A stretch of 64,000 bases of DNA from Panacibacter microcysteis (GTDB lineage Bacteria > Bacteroidota > Bacteroidia > Chitinophagales > Chitinophagaceae): the NCBI RefSeq assembly GCF_015831355.1, contig NZ_JADWYR010000002.1:1178001-1242000 (forward strand), written 5' to 3'. Numbering within the stretch: position 1 is the first letter of the stretch; the number at the start of each line of letters is the position of its first letter. The position numbers were made by a program, and so were the translations under genes. Below, one piece after another: positions 53,508 to 62,362 of this stretch. Under the pieces are notes generated by a model. That model worked only from the letters and a program-made list of their open reading frames with translations, did no database searches and had not been told where the DNA came from.

Positions 53508-55007
53508 CTAAAATGACTGACCCGCAGTTTCATGCAGGCTAAGCAATGCATCAGATATATGATCAATAATGTCAGAAGCCAGCATTGATTCCTGCGCCAT
53601 GGTTTGTGCCGCAATATCTGCTGCCAGCCCATGCAGGTAAACACCTGCAATGGCAGCCTGTAAAGGCTCGTAGCCCTGTGCGAGTAATGCAGTCAGCATG
53701 CCCGTCAACACATCCCCGCTGCCACCTTTTGCCATACCGGCGTTGCCGGTTGTATTGAACCATGCATTACCATTTGCAGCTACCAGCGTATAATGACCTT
53801 TCAATACAATGATCAGCGGGTATTGCTTAGAGAGTGTAATGGTTTTTTGCAAACGGTCAAAATCATTGTCACTTTTACCAAAAAGCCTTTCAAATTCTTT
53901 GGGATGCGGTGTTACAATTGTTTGTGCCGGCATTTTTTCCAGCCATGTTTTATTGGCCGAAACAATATTCAGCGCATCCGCATCTATAACCATTGGCGCT
54001 GTAAACTGCTCCAGTGTTTTTGATACCAGGGAACCGCTTTCAGCACCTGTACCTATGCCGGGGCCTATGCCAATTGTTTTATATGTTGCCGTATCAACAA
54101 CTTCATGTTGCGACAGGCACATAGCTTCGGGCAGTGCACTGTGTACCGCGCTGAAGTAATCTTCGTGTGTGCAAAGTGTAACCAGGCCGGCGCCTGTTTT
54201 TAAAGCAGCTTTTGCACAAAGGATTGCAGCACCCATTTTGCCTTTGTTACCTGCAACAAGCATTGCATGCCCGTATGTTCCTTTATGTGCGAAGGATGTT
54301 CTCGGCTTCATGATCGCAGCAACATCTTCCCGGTTACTGAAACGCGGTGCCTCAACCGTATGGAGAAAAGCGGGTAACAAGCCAATATCCAGCACATGAA
54401 CCAACCCTGTCAATGCTTCATTTTCTGCTACGATAAAGCATTGTTTCAACGCCTGGAAAGTGAGTGTATGGGTGGCTTTAATTACAGCGGCACCTTTCGA
54501 ACTTTTATCTATAAACATACCACTCGGCACATCAATGGCTACTACGCTGGCACCGGAGTCGTTGATATGGTAAACAAGAGCGGCACTCAGATCCTGCAAG
54601 GGCCGGTTTAGCCCGCTGCCAAACAATGCATCTATAACAAGATGATCTTCTTTATCAATAAACGGAAAGAACTCCCCGGACTGAATATAATGTACCTGCA
54701 CATTGGCCTGGTGCAACCGGTGCAGGTTTATTTGAAAATCATCTGTACCCCGTGCTCCAAACTCCAGTATATACACCACAGCGGTTAAACCTGCATCGGT
54801 CAGTTGTCTTGCTATAGCAAGACCATCTCCCCCATTATTGCCTTTACCACAAAAGATCACCACCTGTTGTTGCGGGAAATTTTGTCCGATAATAAAATCA
54901 GTACAACGTTTTGCGGCACGCTCCATCAGGTCTATAGAGGCTATTGGTTCGTTGGCTACAGTATAGGCATCCCAATCATGTATCTGTTGCGGCGATAGTA
55001 GTTTCAT
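53508..55007 (-). CDS. nnr: Bifunctional NAD(P)HX epimerase/dehydratase
   Basis: A 499-aa repair enzyme fusing YjeF_N (NAD(P)HX epimerase, about 1-215) and YjeF_C (ADP-dependent NAD(P)HX dehydratase, about 225-499). It restores hydrated NADH and NADPH in the cytoplasm. Visible marks: N-terminal MKLLSPQQIHDWDAYTV, the Rossmann motif FCGKGNNGGDGLAIAR, and in the C-terminal kinase-like domain GIGPGIGTGAES and GGSGDVLTGMLTALLAQG. ATG 55007 starts the conserved sequence; a longer frame from 55166 runs into a dispersed repeat and is rejected. Confidence 0.96.
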   Translation of the reverse strand: MKLLSPQQIHDWDAYTVANEPIASIDLMERAAKRCTDFIIGQNFPQQQVVIFCGKGNNGGDGLAIARQLTDAGLTAVVYILEFGARGTDDFQINLHRLHQANVQVHYIQSGEFFPFIDKEDHLVIDALFGSGLNRPLQDLSAALVYHINDSGASVVAIDVPSGMFIDKSSKGAAVIKATHTLTFQALKQCFIVAENEALTGLVHVLDIGLLPAFLHTVEAPRFSNREDVAAIMKPRTSFAHKGTYGHAMLVAGNKGKMGAAILCAKAALKTGAGLVTLCTHEDYFSAVHSALPEAMCLSQHEVVDTATYKTIGIGPGIGTGAESGSLVSKTLEQFTAPMVIDADALNIVSANKTWLEKMPAQTIVTPHPKEFERLFGKSDNDFDRLQKTITLSKQYPLIIVLKGHYTLVAANGNAWFNTTGNAGMAKGGSGDVLTGMLTALLAQGYEPLQAAIAGVYLHGLAADIAAQTMAQESMLASDIIDHISDALLSLHETAGQSF

Positions 55008-55160
55008 AGCAGCGCTAAAATTACTGCTTGCTTTTAAAATGCATGTTGCCTTTTTACAAACAACTTTTTTTACAGGGTAACAGTAGCTTATACATAAACA
55101 TTGACAGGTATGGATAAAACATAAGCTGCCGGAACCGGAACTGCCGAAACATGCAATGCC

Positions 55161-55193
55161 GTACAAGAGTGCGACGCAACGAAAGCCTCATGC
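55161..55193 (+). repeat. Dispersed REP-like repeat, variant B
   Basis: GTACAAGAGTGCGACGCAAC then GAAAGCCTCATGC. It lies between two divergently transcribed genes (55008-55301). Confidence 0.8.
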
Positions 55194-55301
55194 ATATACT
55201 GTAGCATGGCCCACAATAAAACCATGTTAATTACTGTTTGAAATAAGCTTTTATACACACAACTTTGTATTTAACTTAGTATAACAGTTAACCACCACAT
55301 C

Positions 55302-56660
55302 ATGGATAACCAGGAACTGAAAGGATTTTTACAGCAACATAATATTGACAAAATAAAATTTGCTTTTGCAGACATCGATGGCATATTGCGTGGCAAAGTA
55401 ATCAGCAAGCAAAAACTGCTCGACACACTGGATAGCGGTATTGGTTTTTGCGATGTGGTATTTGGATGGGACAGCAACGACCACGCCTACGATAATGTAC
55501 AACTTACGGGCTGGCACTCCGGCTACCCGGACAGACCCGTGCGTATAGACCTTTCAACAATGCGCAGTATTCCCTGGCAGGATGATATACCTTTTTTCCT
55601 GGCAGACTTTAGTGGCAAACCTGGCCATGATCTGCCATCCTGCAGCAGGAGTTTATTGAAGCGTGTGGTAAAGCAGTGTGCAGACATGGGCTACCATGCT
55701 TCTTTTGCACAGGAATTTGAGTGGTTTAATTTTAAAGAGACACCGCAAACCCTGCAACAAAAACAGTTTACCAAAATAGAACCGCTTACACCGGGTATGT
55801 TTGGTTATTCTATTTTGCGTACATCTATGCAAAATGATTATTACTACGACCTGTTTAATTTGCTTACACAATTTGATATTCCAATAGAAGGCATACACAC
55901 AGAAACAGGCCCGGGTGTTTATGAAGCGGCTATTGCACATGATGAAACACTGAAGGCTGCAGACAAGGCGGTATTGTTTAAAACAGCGGTAAAAGAAATT
56001 GCTTACAAACACGGCATTATGGCTTCTTTTATGGCCAAATGGAACGAGGATTTACCGGGTTGCAGCGGCCACATACACCAAAGCCTCTGGAATAAAGACA
56101 ACACACAAAACCTTTTTTACGATGCCGCTGAAAGCAACAACATGAGCGATCTGATGAAGCACTACATTGCAGGGCAGTTGTACTGCATGCCGCACATAAC
56201 GCCAATGTATGCACCAACCATTAACAGCTATAAACGGCTGGTAGAAGGCGCCTGGGCACCCACTACTATTACATGGGGCATCGATAACCGCACAACAGCT
56301 ATACGTGTATTGCACCCCACGGAAAAATACACGAGGGTTGAAACAAGGGTGCCCGGTGCTGACAGTAATCCTTACCTGGCCATTGCAGCGGCCCTTGCAT
56401 CAGGCCTGTATGGCATACAACATAAACTGCCGCTTGATATACCTGCTACGGTTGGCAACGGCTACCAGGATAAAGCGAACGGCGTATTACCCGCCACTTT
56501 GTTGGAAGCAGCAACACAAATGCAGCAATCAACACTGGCAAAAGAATTGTTTGGCGATGCGTTTGTTGATCATTTTACGCAAACACGCTTATGGGAATGG
56601 CGGCAGTTTGGCAAACATGTTACTGACTGGGAACTCAAACGTTACTTCGAAATAATATAG
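55302..56660 (+). CDS. Glutamine synthetase-like (gamma-glutamyl-amine ligase type)
   Basis: A 452-aa enzyme of the GS superfamily. It has the N-terminal beta-grasp part (KIKFAFADIDGILRGKVISK) and catalytic barrel with QEFEWFNFKETP, HTETGPGVYEAA (Glu ligands), GCSGHIHQSLW (ATP/Glu-binding HxH) and WGIDNRTTAIRV. The length and sequence fit the PuuA/GlnA-like group acting on amines such as putrescine rather than GSI for ammonia assimilation; substrate not certain. The YdeI-like gene follows 4 bp later, indicating co-transcription. Confidence 0.9.
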   Translation: MDNQELKGFLQQHNIDKIKFAFADIDGILRGKVISKQKLLDTLDSGIGFCDVVFGWDSNDHAYDNVQLTGWHSGYPDRPVRIDLSTMRSIPWQDDIPFFLADFSGKPGHDLPSCSRSLLKRVVKQCADMGYHASFAQEFEWFNFKETPQTLQQKQFTKIEPLTPGMFGYSILRTSMQNDYYYDLFNLLTQFDIPIEGIHTETGPGVYEAAIAHDETLKAADKAVLFKTAVKEIAYKHGIMASFMAKWNEDLPGCSGHIHQSLWNKDNTQNLFYDAAESNNMSDLMKHYIAGQLYCMPHITPMYAPTINSYKRLVEGAWAPTTITWGIDNRTTAIRVLHPTEKYTRVETRVPGADSNPYLAIAAALASGLYGIQHKLPLDIPATVGNGYQDKANGVLPATLLEAATQMQQSTLAKELFGDAFVDHFTQTRLWEWRQFGKHVTDWELKRYFEII

Positions 56661-56664
56661 ACTG

Positions 56665-57243
56665 TTGGAAATTTATAAAGACATACCCGCATTTTATGCA
56701 AAGGACAGGAAAACCTGGCGCAGATGGTTGCAAAAAAACCACGCCACTGAAACACGGGTATGGCTGATCATTTATAAAAAAGACAGCCCCACGCCATCAG
56801 TCAATTATGCAGAAGCCGTGGAAGAAGGGCTTTGCTTTGGCTGGATAGACAGCAAACCAAACAAACGTGATGAGGACAGTTTTTATCTTTCATTTACCAG
56901 GCGCAAACCCAAAAGCGTTTGGAGCAAGATCAACAAAGAAAGAATAGAACGCTTGTCTGCAGCGGGTTTATTGGCACCGGCAGGTATTGCAGCAATTGAA
57001 AAAGCCAAAGAAAACGGCTCCTGGAATACACTGGATGTAATAGACAACCTGGTAATTCCTGATGATCTTGCAAAAGCGCTCAGCAAAAACAAACAGGCAA
57101 AACAACACTTTGATCAGTTCAGCATTTCTTCGCAGAAGATCATTCTTACCTGGATCTATAGCGCCAAACGGCCGGAAACACGCCAGGCCCGCATTGCAAC
57201 AACTATAGAACTTGCAGCACAAAACATAAAAGCTAATCAATAA
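56665..57243 (+). CDS. YdeI/OmpD-associated family protein
   Basis: A 192-aa protein of the YdeI family (bacteriocin-protection-like). The N-terminal part IPAFYAKDRKTWRRWLQKNH and CFGWIDSKPNKRDEDSFYL are the family signature; the C-terminal half carries a helical domain with ISSQKIILTWIYSAKRPETR. Starts with TTG at 56665, 4 bp after the preceding stop, with no nearby ATG alternative. Molecular function is not established. Confidence 0.88.
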   Translation: MEIYKDIPAFYAKDRKTWRRWLQKNHATETRVWLIIYKKDSPTPSVNYAEAVEEGLCFGWIDSKPNKRDEDSFYLSFTRRKPKSVWSKINKERIERLSAAGLLAPAGIAAIEKAKENGSWNTLDVIDNLVIPDDLAKALSKNKQAKQHFDQFSISSQKIILTWIYSAKRPETRQARIATTIELAAQNIKANQ

Positions 57244-57254
57244 GCATAAAAAAA

Positions 57255-57281
57255 CTCCGGTACAGCGCCGGAGCTTTTTTT
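57255..57281. terminator. Bidirectional terminator
   Basis: CTCCGG/CCGGAG stem with a TACAGCG loop, flanked by A-run and T-run on each side, between convergent genes ending at 57243 and 57297. Confidence 0.87.
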
Positions 57282-57296
57282 ATGAGGGTAAAGGTT

Positions 57297-58076
57297 TTAG
57301 TACCAAACAACAGAACTTTGCCCGTCAATATTGAAATCTTCAGACATGATCAGTTCGCCGGTTGCACTATTGTACAACTTCACCCAATCAATATAGCCGG
57401 AGCCTTTGAAAGACACAGACAACTCTTTGAGCCTGCCTAAAAGTGGCTGCCCGGCATACGGCAACCCTCTCAGGTACTGGTCGTCGCGGTATGCCACCAC
57501 ACCATTGTTAAATGTTTGAATGATAAGTGTTCCCCAGTCTTCAAACAGGTATTGCAGTTGCGTTACATTATCAATGCGGTTACTGCCGATCTGCATGATA
57601 GCATAATCATGCGCATCGCTTCGTATACTGTCCGGCGTTACATTATTGATCAGTGCACTGTCTGTTTCACCAATAATTTTCAGCCCGATATCTCTCCCGT
57701 GAAAAGGAATATACTGAGATGAATTAGAAGGATTTTTTACATGCGCTTCAAACGTTATACTGTCTGCGTTAATGTTTCTTGATGCAGGAACCCTTAGACG
57801 GAAAACAGTGGAGTAATAATTGGACGGGTATATCGCGACTGTGTCTGTATATAGCCTTGCATACCCATTGGCCACAAAAAAATGATCGGCAAAACGCCGC
57901 GATCTCGGGTAGCCGCGAAATGCAATGTAATCTGCCCACCATCTATCACCGGTAACGGCCTCAGATGCAGCAACACTGGCAACAACCGCTTCTCGTGGCG
58001 GGGCTGCTTCTTTTTTACAGGCAATAAATGTGGTAACAAAACATAAGGCTGCTAATAGTGTGCGGAAATTTTTCAT
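57297..58076 (-). CDS. Putative lipoprotein, unknown
   Basis: A 259-aa protein with an N-terminal lipobox (MKNFRTLLAALCFVTTFIAC, Cys20 expected lipidated) and a following CKKE stretch. The mature part has beta-rich LamG-like features (STVFRLRVPASRNINADSIT, FEAHVKNPSNSSQYIPFHGR) and ends with a jelly-roll-like SGYIDWVKLYNSATGELIMS. Probably outer-membrane-attached or periplasmic. Start shifted to ATG 58076 so that the signal peptide begins at Met-Lys. No catalytic residues recognised. Confidence 0.78.
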   Translation of the reverse strand: MKNFRTLLAALCFVTTFIACKKEAAPPREAVVASVAASEAVTGDRWWADYIAFRGYPRSRRFADHFFVANGYARLYTDTVAIYPSNYYSTVFRLRVPASRNINADSITFEAHVKNPSNSSQYIPFHGRDIGLKIIGETDSALINNVTPDSIRSDAHDYAIMQIGSNRIDNVTQLQYLFEDWGTLIIQTFNNGVVAYRDDQYLRGLPYAGQPLLGRLKELSVSFKGSGYIDWVKLYNSATGELIMSEDFNIDGQSSVVWY

Positions 58077-58251
58077 GACAAGCATTTAGGTTGGTAATCG
58101 TTGAGCACAACAAATTACGAAATCATTTTGCGTATCCGTCATATGCAAAATAATATTATATCGGCAGCATTCATTCAGTCAAAAAAATTGTAGGCATGAC
58201 TATGACCGCCAATAACGGGCAGAAAAAAAGTTTGGAAACCAACTGAGGTTT

Positions 58252-58300
58252 TCATGGCATCGCCTGTTGTGTCACTCACTTCAGGGTTCCGGTGTTATAG
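58252..58300 (-). repeat. Dispersed REP-like repeat, variant A
   Basis: TTCATGGCATCGCCTGTTGT then GTCACTCACTTCAGGGTTCC and GGTGTTATAGC; the distal arm differs from the usual GTACGTTCGG. Confidence 0.82.
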
Positions 58301-58366
58301 CAGCTGCAGCGATCAGCGTATCAAAACTGTCAAGGTCTTGTGCAGCATAAAGTAAAGGCTATAACG

Positions 58367-60148
58367 TTACATTCTTTCAGGCACCTCTATGCCCAGCAGT
58401 TGCATCGCTGATTTGATGGTATGCGCAGTTAATTGCGCCAGTTGCAGACGCAACATTTTTTTGTCAGCCGTTTCAGCATTTGAGATAGAATGTTCGGTAT
58501 AAAAAGAATTGAATATTTTAGCCAGGTTAAACACATAAATGGCAAGTTTGGAAGGGTCATGTTCTGTGGCACACTCATCAATTACTCCGGCAAATTGTTC
58601 AAGCTGGTTGATGACAGCTTTTTCCAAAGGCAATAATGATTCATTGTTTCCTGATACATTGTATTCAGTGTTTCCAACCTTTCTCAAAATACTTTTGATC
58701 CTGGCATAAGTGTATTGCACAAACGGGCCCGTAAACCCATGAAAGTCTATACTCTCTTCAGGATTAAAGATCATTTTCTTTTTAGGATCTACACGCAGTA
58801 AAAAGAACTTCAATGCACCAAGACCAATCGTATTATAGAGTGCGGCAAGTTCCGTTTCTGTAAAGTCTTTTACTTTTCCCAGCTCTTCTGTTTTTTGCCG
58901 CGCAATGCTGATCATTTCGTTAACGATATCATCTGCATCTACAACAGTACCTTCCCGGCTTTTCATTTTACCGGTAGGTAATTCTACCATGCCATAACTC
59001 AAATGGTAAATGCCATCTGCAGAAGGCAAACCAAGCTTTTGGGCAATCAGTTTCAATACCTTGAAATGATAATTCTGCTCATCTCCTACTACATATATGC
59101 TTTGGTCGCAGCCGTATTCTTCGTACTTATTTACAACAAGACCGATATCCTGTGTTATATAAACCGATGTGCCGTCTTTACGGCGAACAATTTTTTCATC
59201 CAATCCGTCTGCCGTAAGATCTATCCATACACTGCCGTCAGCCCTTTGTGTAAATACACCCTTAGCAAGACCATCTTCCACAAGATCTTTACCAAGCAAA
59301 TAAGTCTGGCTTTCGTAATATATTTTATCGAAGTTGCTGCCAATTCGTTTGTATGTTTCATCAAAACCGGCGTATACCCATTCATTCATCGTTTTCCAAA
59401 GTTCAACCACAGCAGGGTTTCCGGCTTCCCAGTCAACCAGCATTTGCTGTGCAGCTTTCATTATGGGTGCTTCTTTTTCTGCCGCTTCTTTTGATAGTCC
59501 GCCGGCCATAAGCGCTGCCACTTCTTTTTTATACTCTTCATTAAACTTCACGTAGTAATCGCCAACAAAATGATCACCTTTAACGCCTTCACTTTGTGGC
59601 GTGGCCCCATTTGCAAAAAGCTGCCAGGCAATCATGCTTTTGCATATGTGAATACCGCGGTCGTTTACAATGCAGGTTTTTACAATATCGTACCCGCCGG
59701 CATTGAGTATTGCGGCCGTGCTCCAGCCGAGGAAATTGTTTCTTAAATGACCAAGATGAAGTGGCTTATTGGTGTTGGGTGAAGAGTATTCCACCATTAC
59801 CTTTTTACCATTTCTGGCACTTTCTCCCGGGTGTTCATTGCTGTAATTGTTAGTGAGAAATTGCAGCCAATATTGATCAGCCACAACAAGATTCAGAAAA
59901 CCTTTGATGACGTTAAAAGAACCAAACAGGTTTGCATGGTGTTGAGTAAGGTAAGTGCCCAGTTCATTGCCGGCTACATCCGGTGCTTTGCGCAGTTGTT
60001 TTATCAAAGAAAATATTACAATAGTATAATCACCTTCAAACTCCGGCTTTGTGGCATTTACAGTAATATCTTTTGCAGCAATCTCCACATTATACAATGC
60101 TTTAATTGCTTCAGACGCAGCTTCTTTTATCTTTATTACAATACTCAT
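58367..60148 (-). CDS. argS: Arginyl-tRNA synthetase
   Basis: A 593-aa class I aminoacyl-tRNA synthetase charging tRNA-Arg in the cytoplasm. The HIGH motif appears as LHLGHLRN in SPNTNKPLHLGHLRN, the KMSKS-equivalent as GKMKSREGT, and the C-terminal DALR-type anticodon-binding domain includes FTGPFVQYTYARIKSILRK. Start at ATG 60148 (MSIVIKIKEAASEAIK), since a longer frame from 60241 adds unconserved sequence. Essential gene; a TATTTTTG box lies 17 bp upstream on the minus strand. Confidence 0.97.
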   Translation of the reverse strand: MSIVIKIKEAASEAIKALYNVEIAAKDITVNATKPEFEGDYTIVIFSLIKQLRKAPDVAGNELGTYLTQHHANLFGSFNVIKGFLNLVVADQYWLQFLTNNYSNEHPGESARNGKKVMVEYSSPNTNKPLHLGHLRNNFLGWSTAAILNAGGYDIVKTCIVNDRGIHICKSMIAWQLFANGATPQSEGVKGDHFVGDYYVKFNEEYKKEVAALMAGGLSKEAAEKEAPIMKAAQQMLVDWEAGNPAVVELWKTMNEWVYAGFDETYKRIGSNFDKIYYESQTYLLGKDLVEDGLAKGVFTQRADGSVWIDLTADGLDEKIVRRKDGTSVYITQDIGLVVNKYEEYGCDQSIYVVGDEQNYHFKVLKLIAQKLGLPSADGIYHLSYGMVELPTGKMKSREGTVVDADDIVNEMISIARQKTEELGKVKDFTETELAALYNTIGLGALKFFLLRVDPKKKMIFNPEESIDFHGFTGPFVQYTYARIKSILRKVGNTEYNVSGNNESLLPLEKAVINQLEQFAGVIDECATEHDPSKLAIYVFNLAKIFNSFYTEHSISNAETADKKMLRLQLAQLTAHTIKSAMQLLGIEVPERM

Positions 60149-60165
60149 TCCTGTGATTTGGGTGG

Positions 60166-60173
60166 CAAAAATA
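60166..60173 (-). promoter_or_regulatory. Putative -7 box for argS
   Basis: TATTTTTG on the minus strand, 17 bp before the argS start codon, matching TAnnTTTG. Confidence 0.45.
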
Positions 60174-60290
60174 AGAAAGCGCCACAAGATTAATACAATA
60201 AGCCGTGTGCTGCTGTTGATGCACGGGTCTAAAAAAATCAAATTGGTTTAACAATGCGTAATATCCTTATACTTTACCTTCGCCGCCACT

Positions 60291-60788
60291 ATGCTTAAGC
60301 TGCATTATTGGGTGAGGAATACAATTTTAAATGTGGTGGATTTTTTTTATCCGCCATTCAAAAACTTTATTCCGTTACAAACCTTTCGCTATGCAGCGTG
60401 TGGCGGTGGCAACACTGCGCTGGGCATTTTGCTGTACTATATCGGTTTCCATTACATATATCCCCAACCGGTGGTACACCTGCCTTTTATTGCATTTTCA
60501 AACTATATAGCTGCGGAATATCTTTTTGCAATACTGTTTACTTTTCCTATTGGGTTTTACCTGAGCCGGTATGTTGTTTTCCCCGAATCTGGTATGCGCA
60601 AAAGGGTGCAGTTGTTCCGGTACTTTTTGGTGGTGGCAGGAACAATGTTGCTGAATTACTTTTTACTCAAGCTGTTTATCGAATACTTCGGGTGGTACCC
60701 TACTCCATCTAAAATGTTTACGGCAATATTTGTCATCACCTTCAGTTATCTCTCCAGCCGTTATTTTTCTTTCCGTGAAACGAAATGA
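60291..60788 (+). CDS. GtrA-family membrane protein
   Basis: A 165-aa inner-membrane protein with four TM segments (about 35-58, 68-90, 104-124 and 132-152), typical of GtrA, which helps move undecaprenyl-linked sugars for cell-surface polysaccharide modification. Conserved FRYAACGGGNTALGILLYYI and the terminal SSRYFSFRET fit the family. It stands alone; no glycosyltransferase partner is nearby. A TACCTTCG box at 60280-60287 lies directly upstream. Confidence 0.88.
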   Translation: MLKLHYWVRNTILNVVDFFYPPFKNFIPLQTFRYAACGGGNTALGILLYYIGFHYIYPQPVVHLPFIAFSNYIAAEYLFAILFTFPIGFYLSRYVVFPESGMRKRVQLFRYFLVVAGTMLLNYFLLKLFIEYFGWYPTPSKMFTAIFVITFSYLSSRYFSFRETK

Positions 60789-60869
60789 GGTAGCAGAACA
60801 GGTCTAAGTCGAAAAAAAGGAGGAGCGTTGTTTACTTTTTTTGAAACCTTTGTAACATTGAGAATTGAC

Positions 60870-60910
60870 AACGGGTTTAAAAAATTGCTATGCAATTTTT
60901 TAAACCCGTT
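60870..60910. other. Perfect 19-bp inverted repeat hairpin
   Basis: AACGGGTTTAAAAAATTGC and its exact complement separated by TAT. It lies 82 bp after the gtrA stop, in a gap that ends with a variant A repeat before fabH. The A6/T6 runs inside the stem could serve as terminator in either direction. Confidence 0.7.
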
Positions 60911-61020
60911 TATATAATGCTCATGGCGTTGATATGATTTGTTTATTACGGCTCTTGGCGCTTTGGCATATTGGATATGTTGAAGGCCTGCAAAAGCGCA
61001 GGGCTACAGTTGCCACAAAA

Positions 61021-61079
61021 AACGGAACGTACAAGTGAGTGACACAACCGGCGATGCCATGAAAACTGCTGCCGGTTAC
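61021..61079 (+). repeat. Dispersed REP-like repeat, variant A with GCCGGTTAC end
   Basis: AACGGAACGTACAAGTGAGT then GACACAACCGGCGATGCCAT and GAAAACTGCTGCCGGTTAC; it ends about 10 bp from the fabH stop codon. Confidence 0.85.
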
Positions 61080-61088
61080 ATAACTATC

Positions 61089-62087
61089 TTACGCTGTGTT
61101 ATAAGCCCATTTTATAAGCGAAGCACCCCAGGTAAAACCACCGCCGAATGCGGCAAGCACAATGTTATCGCCGCGTTTAAGCTGTTTTTCCCAATCCCAC
61201 AAACAAAGTGGCAATGTGCCGGCAGTTGTGTTACCGTATTTCTGTATGTTGATCATGACTTTTTCTTTGGGCAGGTTCATACGGGCGGCCGTGGCATCTA
61301 TGATACGCAGGTTGGCCTGGTGTGGCACGAGCCATGCAATATCGTCAGCCGTAAGATTATTACGCTCCATTATTTGTGCGCTTACATCTGCCATGCCTAC
61401 CACCGCAAATTTGAAAACGGTTTTTCCTTCCTGGTACACATAATGCTCCTTGGCGGTAACCGATTCTACTGTTGCAGGTTTTAAAGAACCTCCGGCTTTC
61501 ATATGCAGGAAATCGCGGCCGCTGCCATCGCTTTTTAAAACTGAATCGATAAGTCCATAGCCTTCTGTGTCGGCCTCGAGTAAAACAGCACCTGCGCCAT
61601 CGCCAAAAATAATGCAGGTGGCACGATCGGTATAATCGATAATCGCACTCATTTTATCTGCGCCGATTACAATTACTTTTTTGTAGCGGCCACTTTCAAT
61701 GTATGCGGCACCTGTAGTAAGGGCAAAAAGAAAACCGCTGCAGGCGGCACTGATATCGTAACTAAATGAATTGGTTGCACCCACTTTATCTGCAACAATG
61801 TTTGCTGTGGCAGGAAAAACCATATCGGGGGTTACGGTGGCGCAAATAATGCAGTCAATTTCTTTAGGGTCCAGATTTTTTTTGCGAAGTATTTCCTGTA
61901 CGGCGGGCACACAAAGATCGCTGGTGGCTTTACCGGGTTCTTTAAGGATGCGTCTTTCTTCAATTCCGGTACGGGTTCTGATCCATTCGTCATTTGTTTC
62001 TACCATCTTTTCCAACTCTGCGTTTGTTAGCCTGTATTCGGGTACATAGCCACCAACCGCAGTAATAGCGGCAGTAATTTTATTCAT
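61089..62087 (-). CDS. fabH: 3-oxoacyl-[ACP] synthase III
   Basis: A 332-aa ketoacyl-ACP synthase III that condenses acetyl-CoA (or branched acyl-CoA) with malonyl-ACP to start fatty-acid synthesis. Catalytic triad visible: Cys in SAACSGFLFAL (about residue 114), His in VPHQANLRII, Asn in GNTTAGTLPL. N-terminal GYVPEYRLTNAEL and RTGIEERRI match the family. No fab genes are beside it. Promoter-like TACATTTG lies 20 bp upstream of the start. Confidence 0.96.
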   Translation of the reverse strand: MNKITAAITAVGGYVPEYRLTNAELEKMVETNDEWIRTRTGIEERRILKEPGKATSDLCVPAVQEILRKKNLDPKEIDCIICATVTPDMVFPATANIVADKVGATNSFSYDISAACSGFLFALTTGAAYIESGRYKKVIVIGADKMSAIIDYTDRATCIIFGDGAGAVLLEADTEGYGLIDSVLKSDGSGRDFLHMKAGGSLKPATVESVTAKEHYVYQEGKTVFKFAVVGMADVSAQIMERNNLTADDIAWLVPHQANLRIIDATAARMNLPKEKVMINIQKYGNTTAGTLPLCLWDWEKQLKRGDNIVLAAFGGGFTWGASLIKWAYNTA

Positions 62088-62106
62088 AAGTATTCCGATT
62101 GTCGGG

Positions 62107-62114
62107 CAAATGTA
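62107..62114 (-). promoter_or_regulatory. Putative -7 box for fabH
   Basis: TACATTTG on the minus strand, 19 bp before the fabH start. Confidence 0.5.
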
Positions 62115-62335
62115 TTGAAATAAGATATTAGTAACTGTTAGTATTTGCCGGGCAGGACTTTTTGATAACTGAATACATAATCGGCTTACGCTTAAACAAT
62201 TAATAAGCTAAATCGTTATTGATTATACAAAAACTAACCCATTCAAAAGGTATTTGAAAAATGTATGAATGAGTTACTCAAATTGAGGTAAATAATTTTT
62301 ACACTATCGACTGTTAGTTTTATAATTGTTTCAGC

Positions 62336-62343
62336 TACATTTG
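62336..62343 (+). promoter_or_regulatory. Putative -7 box for acyl-CoA dehydrogenase
   Basis: TACATTTG 19 bp before the ATG at 62363; a weak TTAG lies about 18 bases upstream in the -33 position. Confidence 0.5.
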
Positions 62344-62362
62344 CGCATCTATTCTAACAACC

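Noticed and set aside
55008-55166. N-terminal extension of the NAD(P)HX enzyme
   Set aside because: The extension is Cys-rich, low in conservation, and its DNA overlaps the region next to a B repeat; the family begins at MKLLSPQQ.
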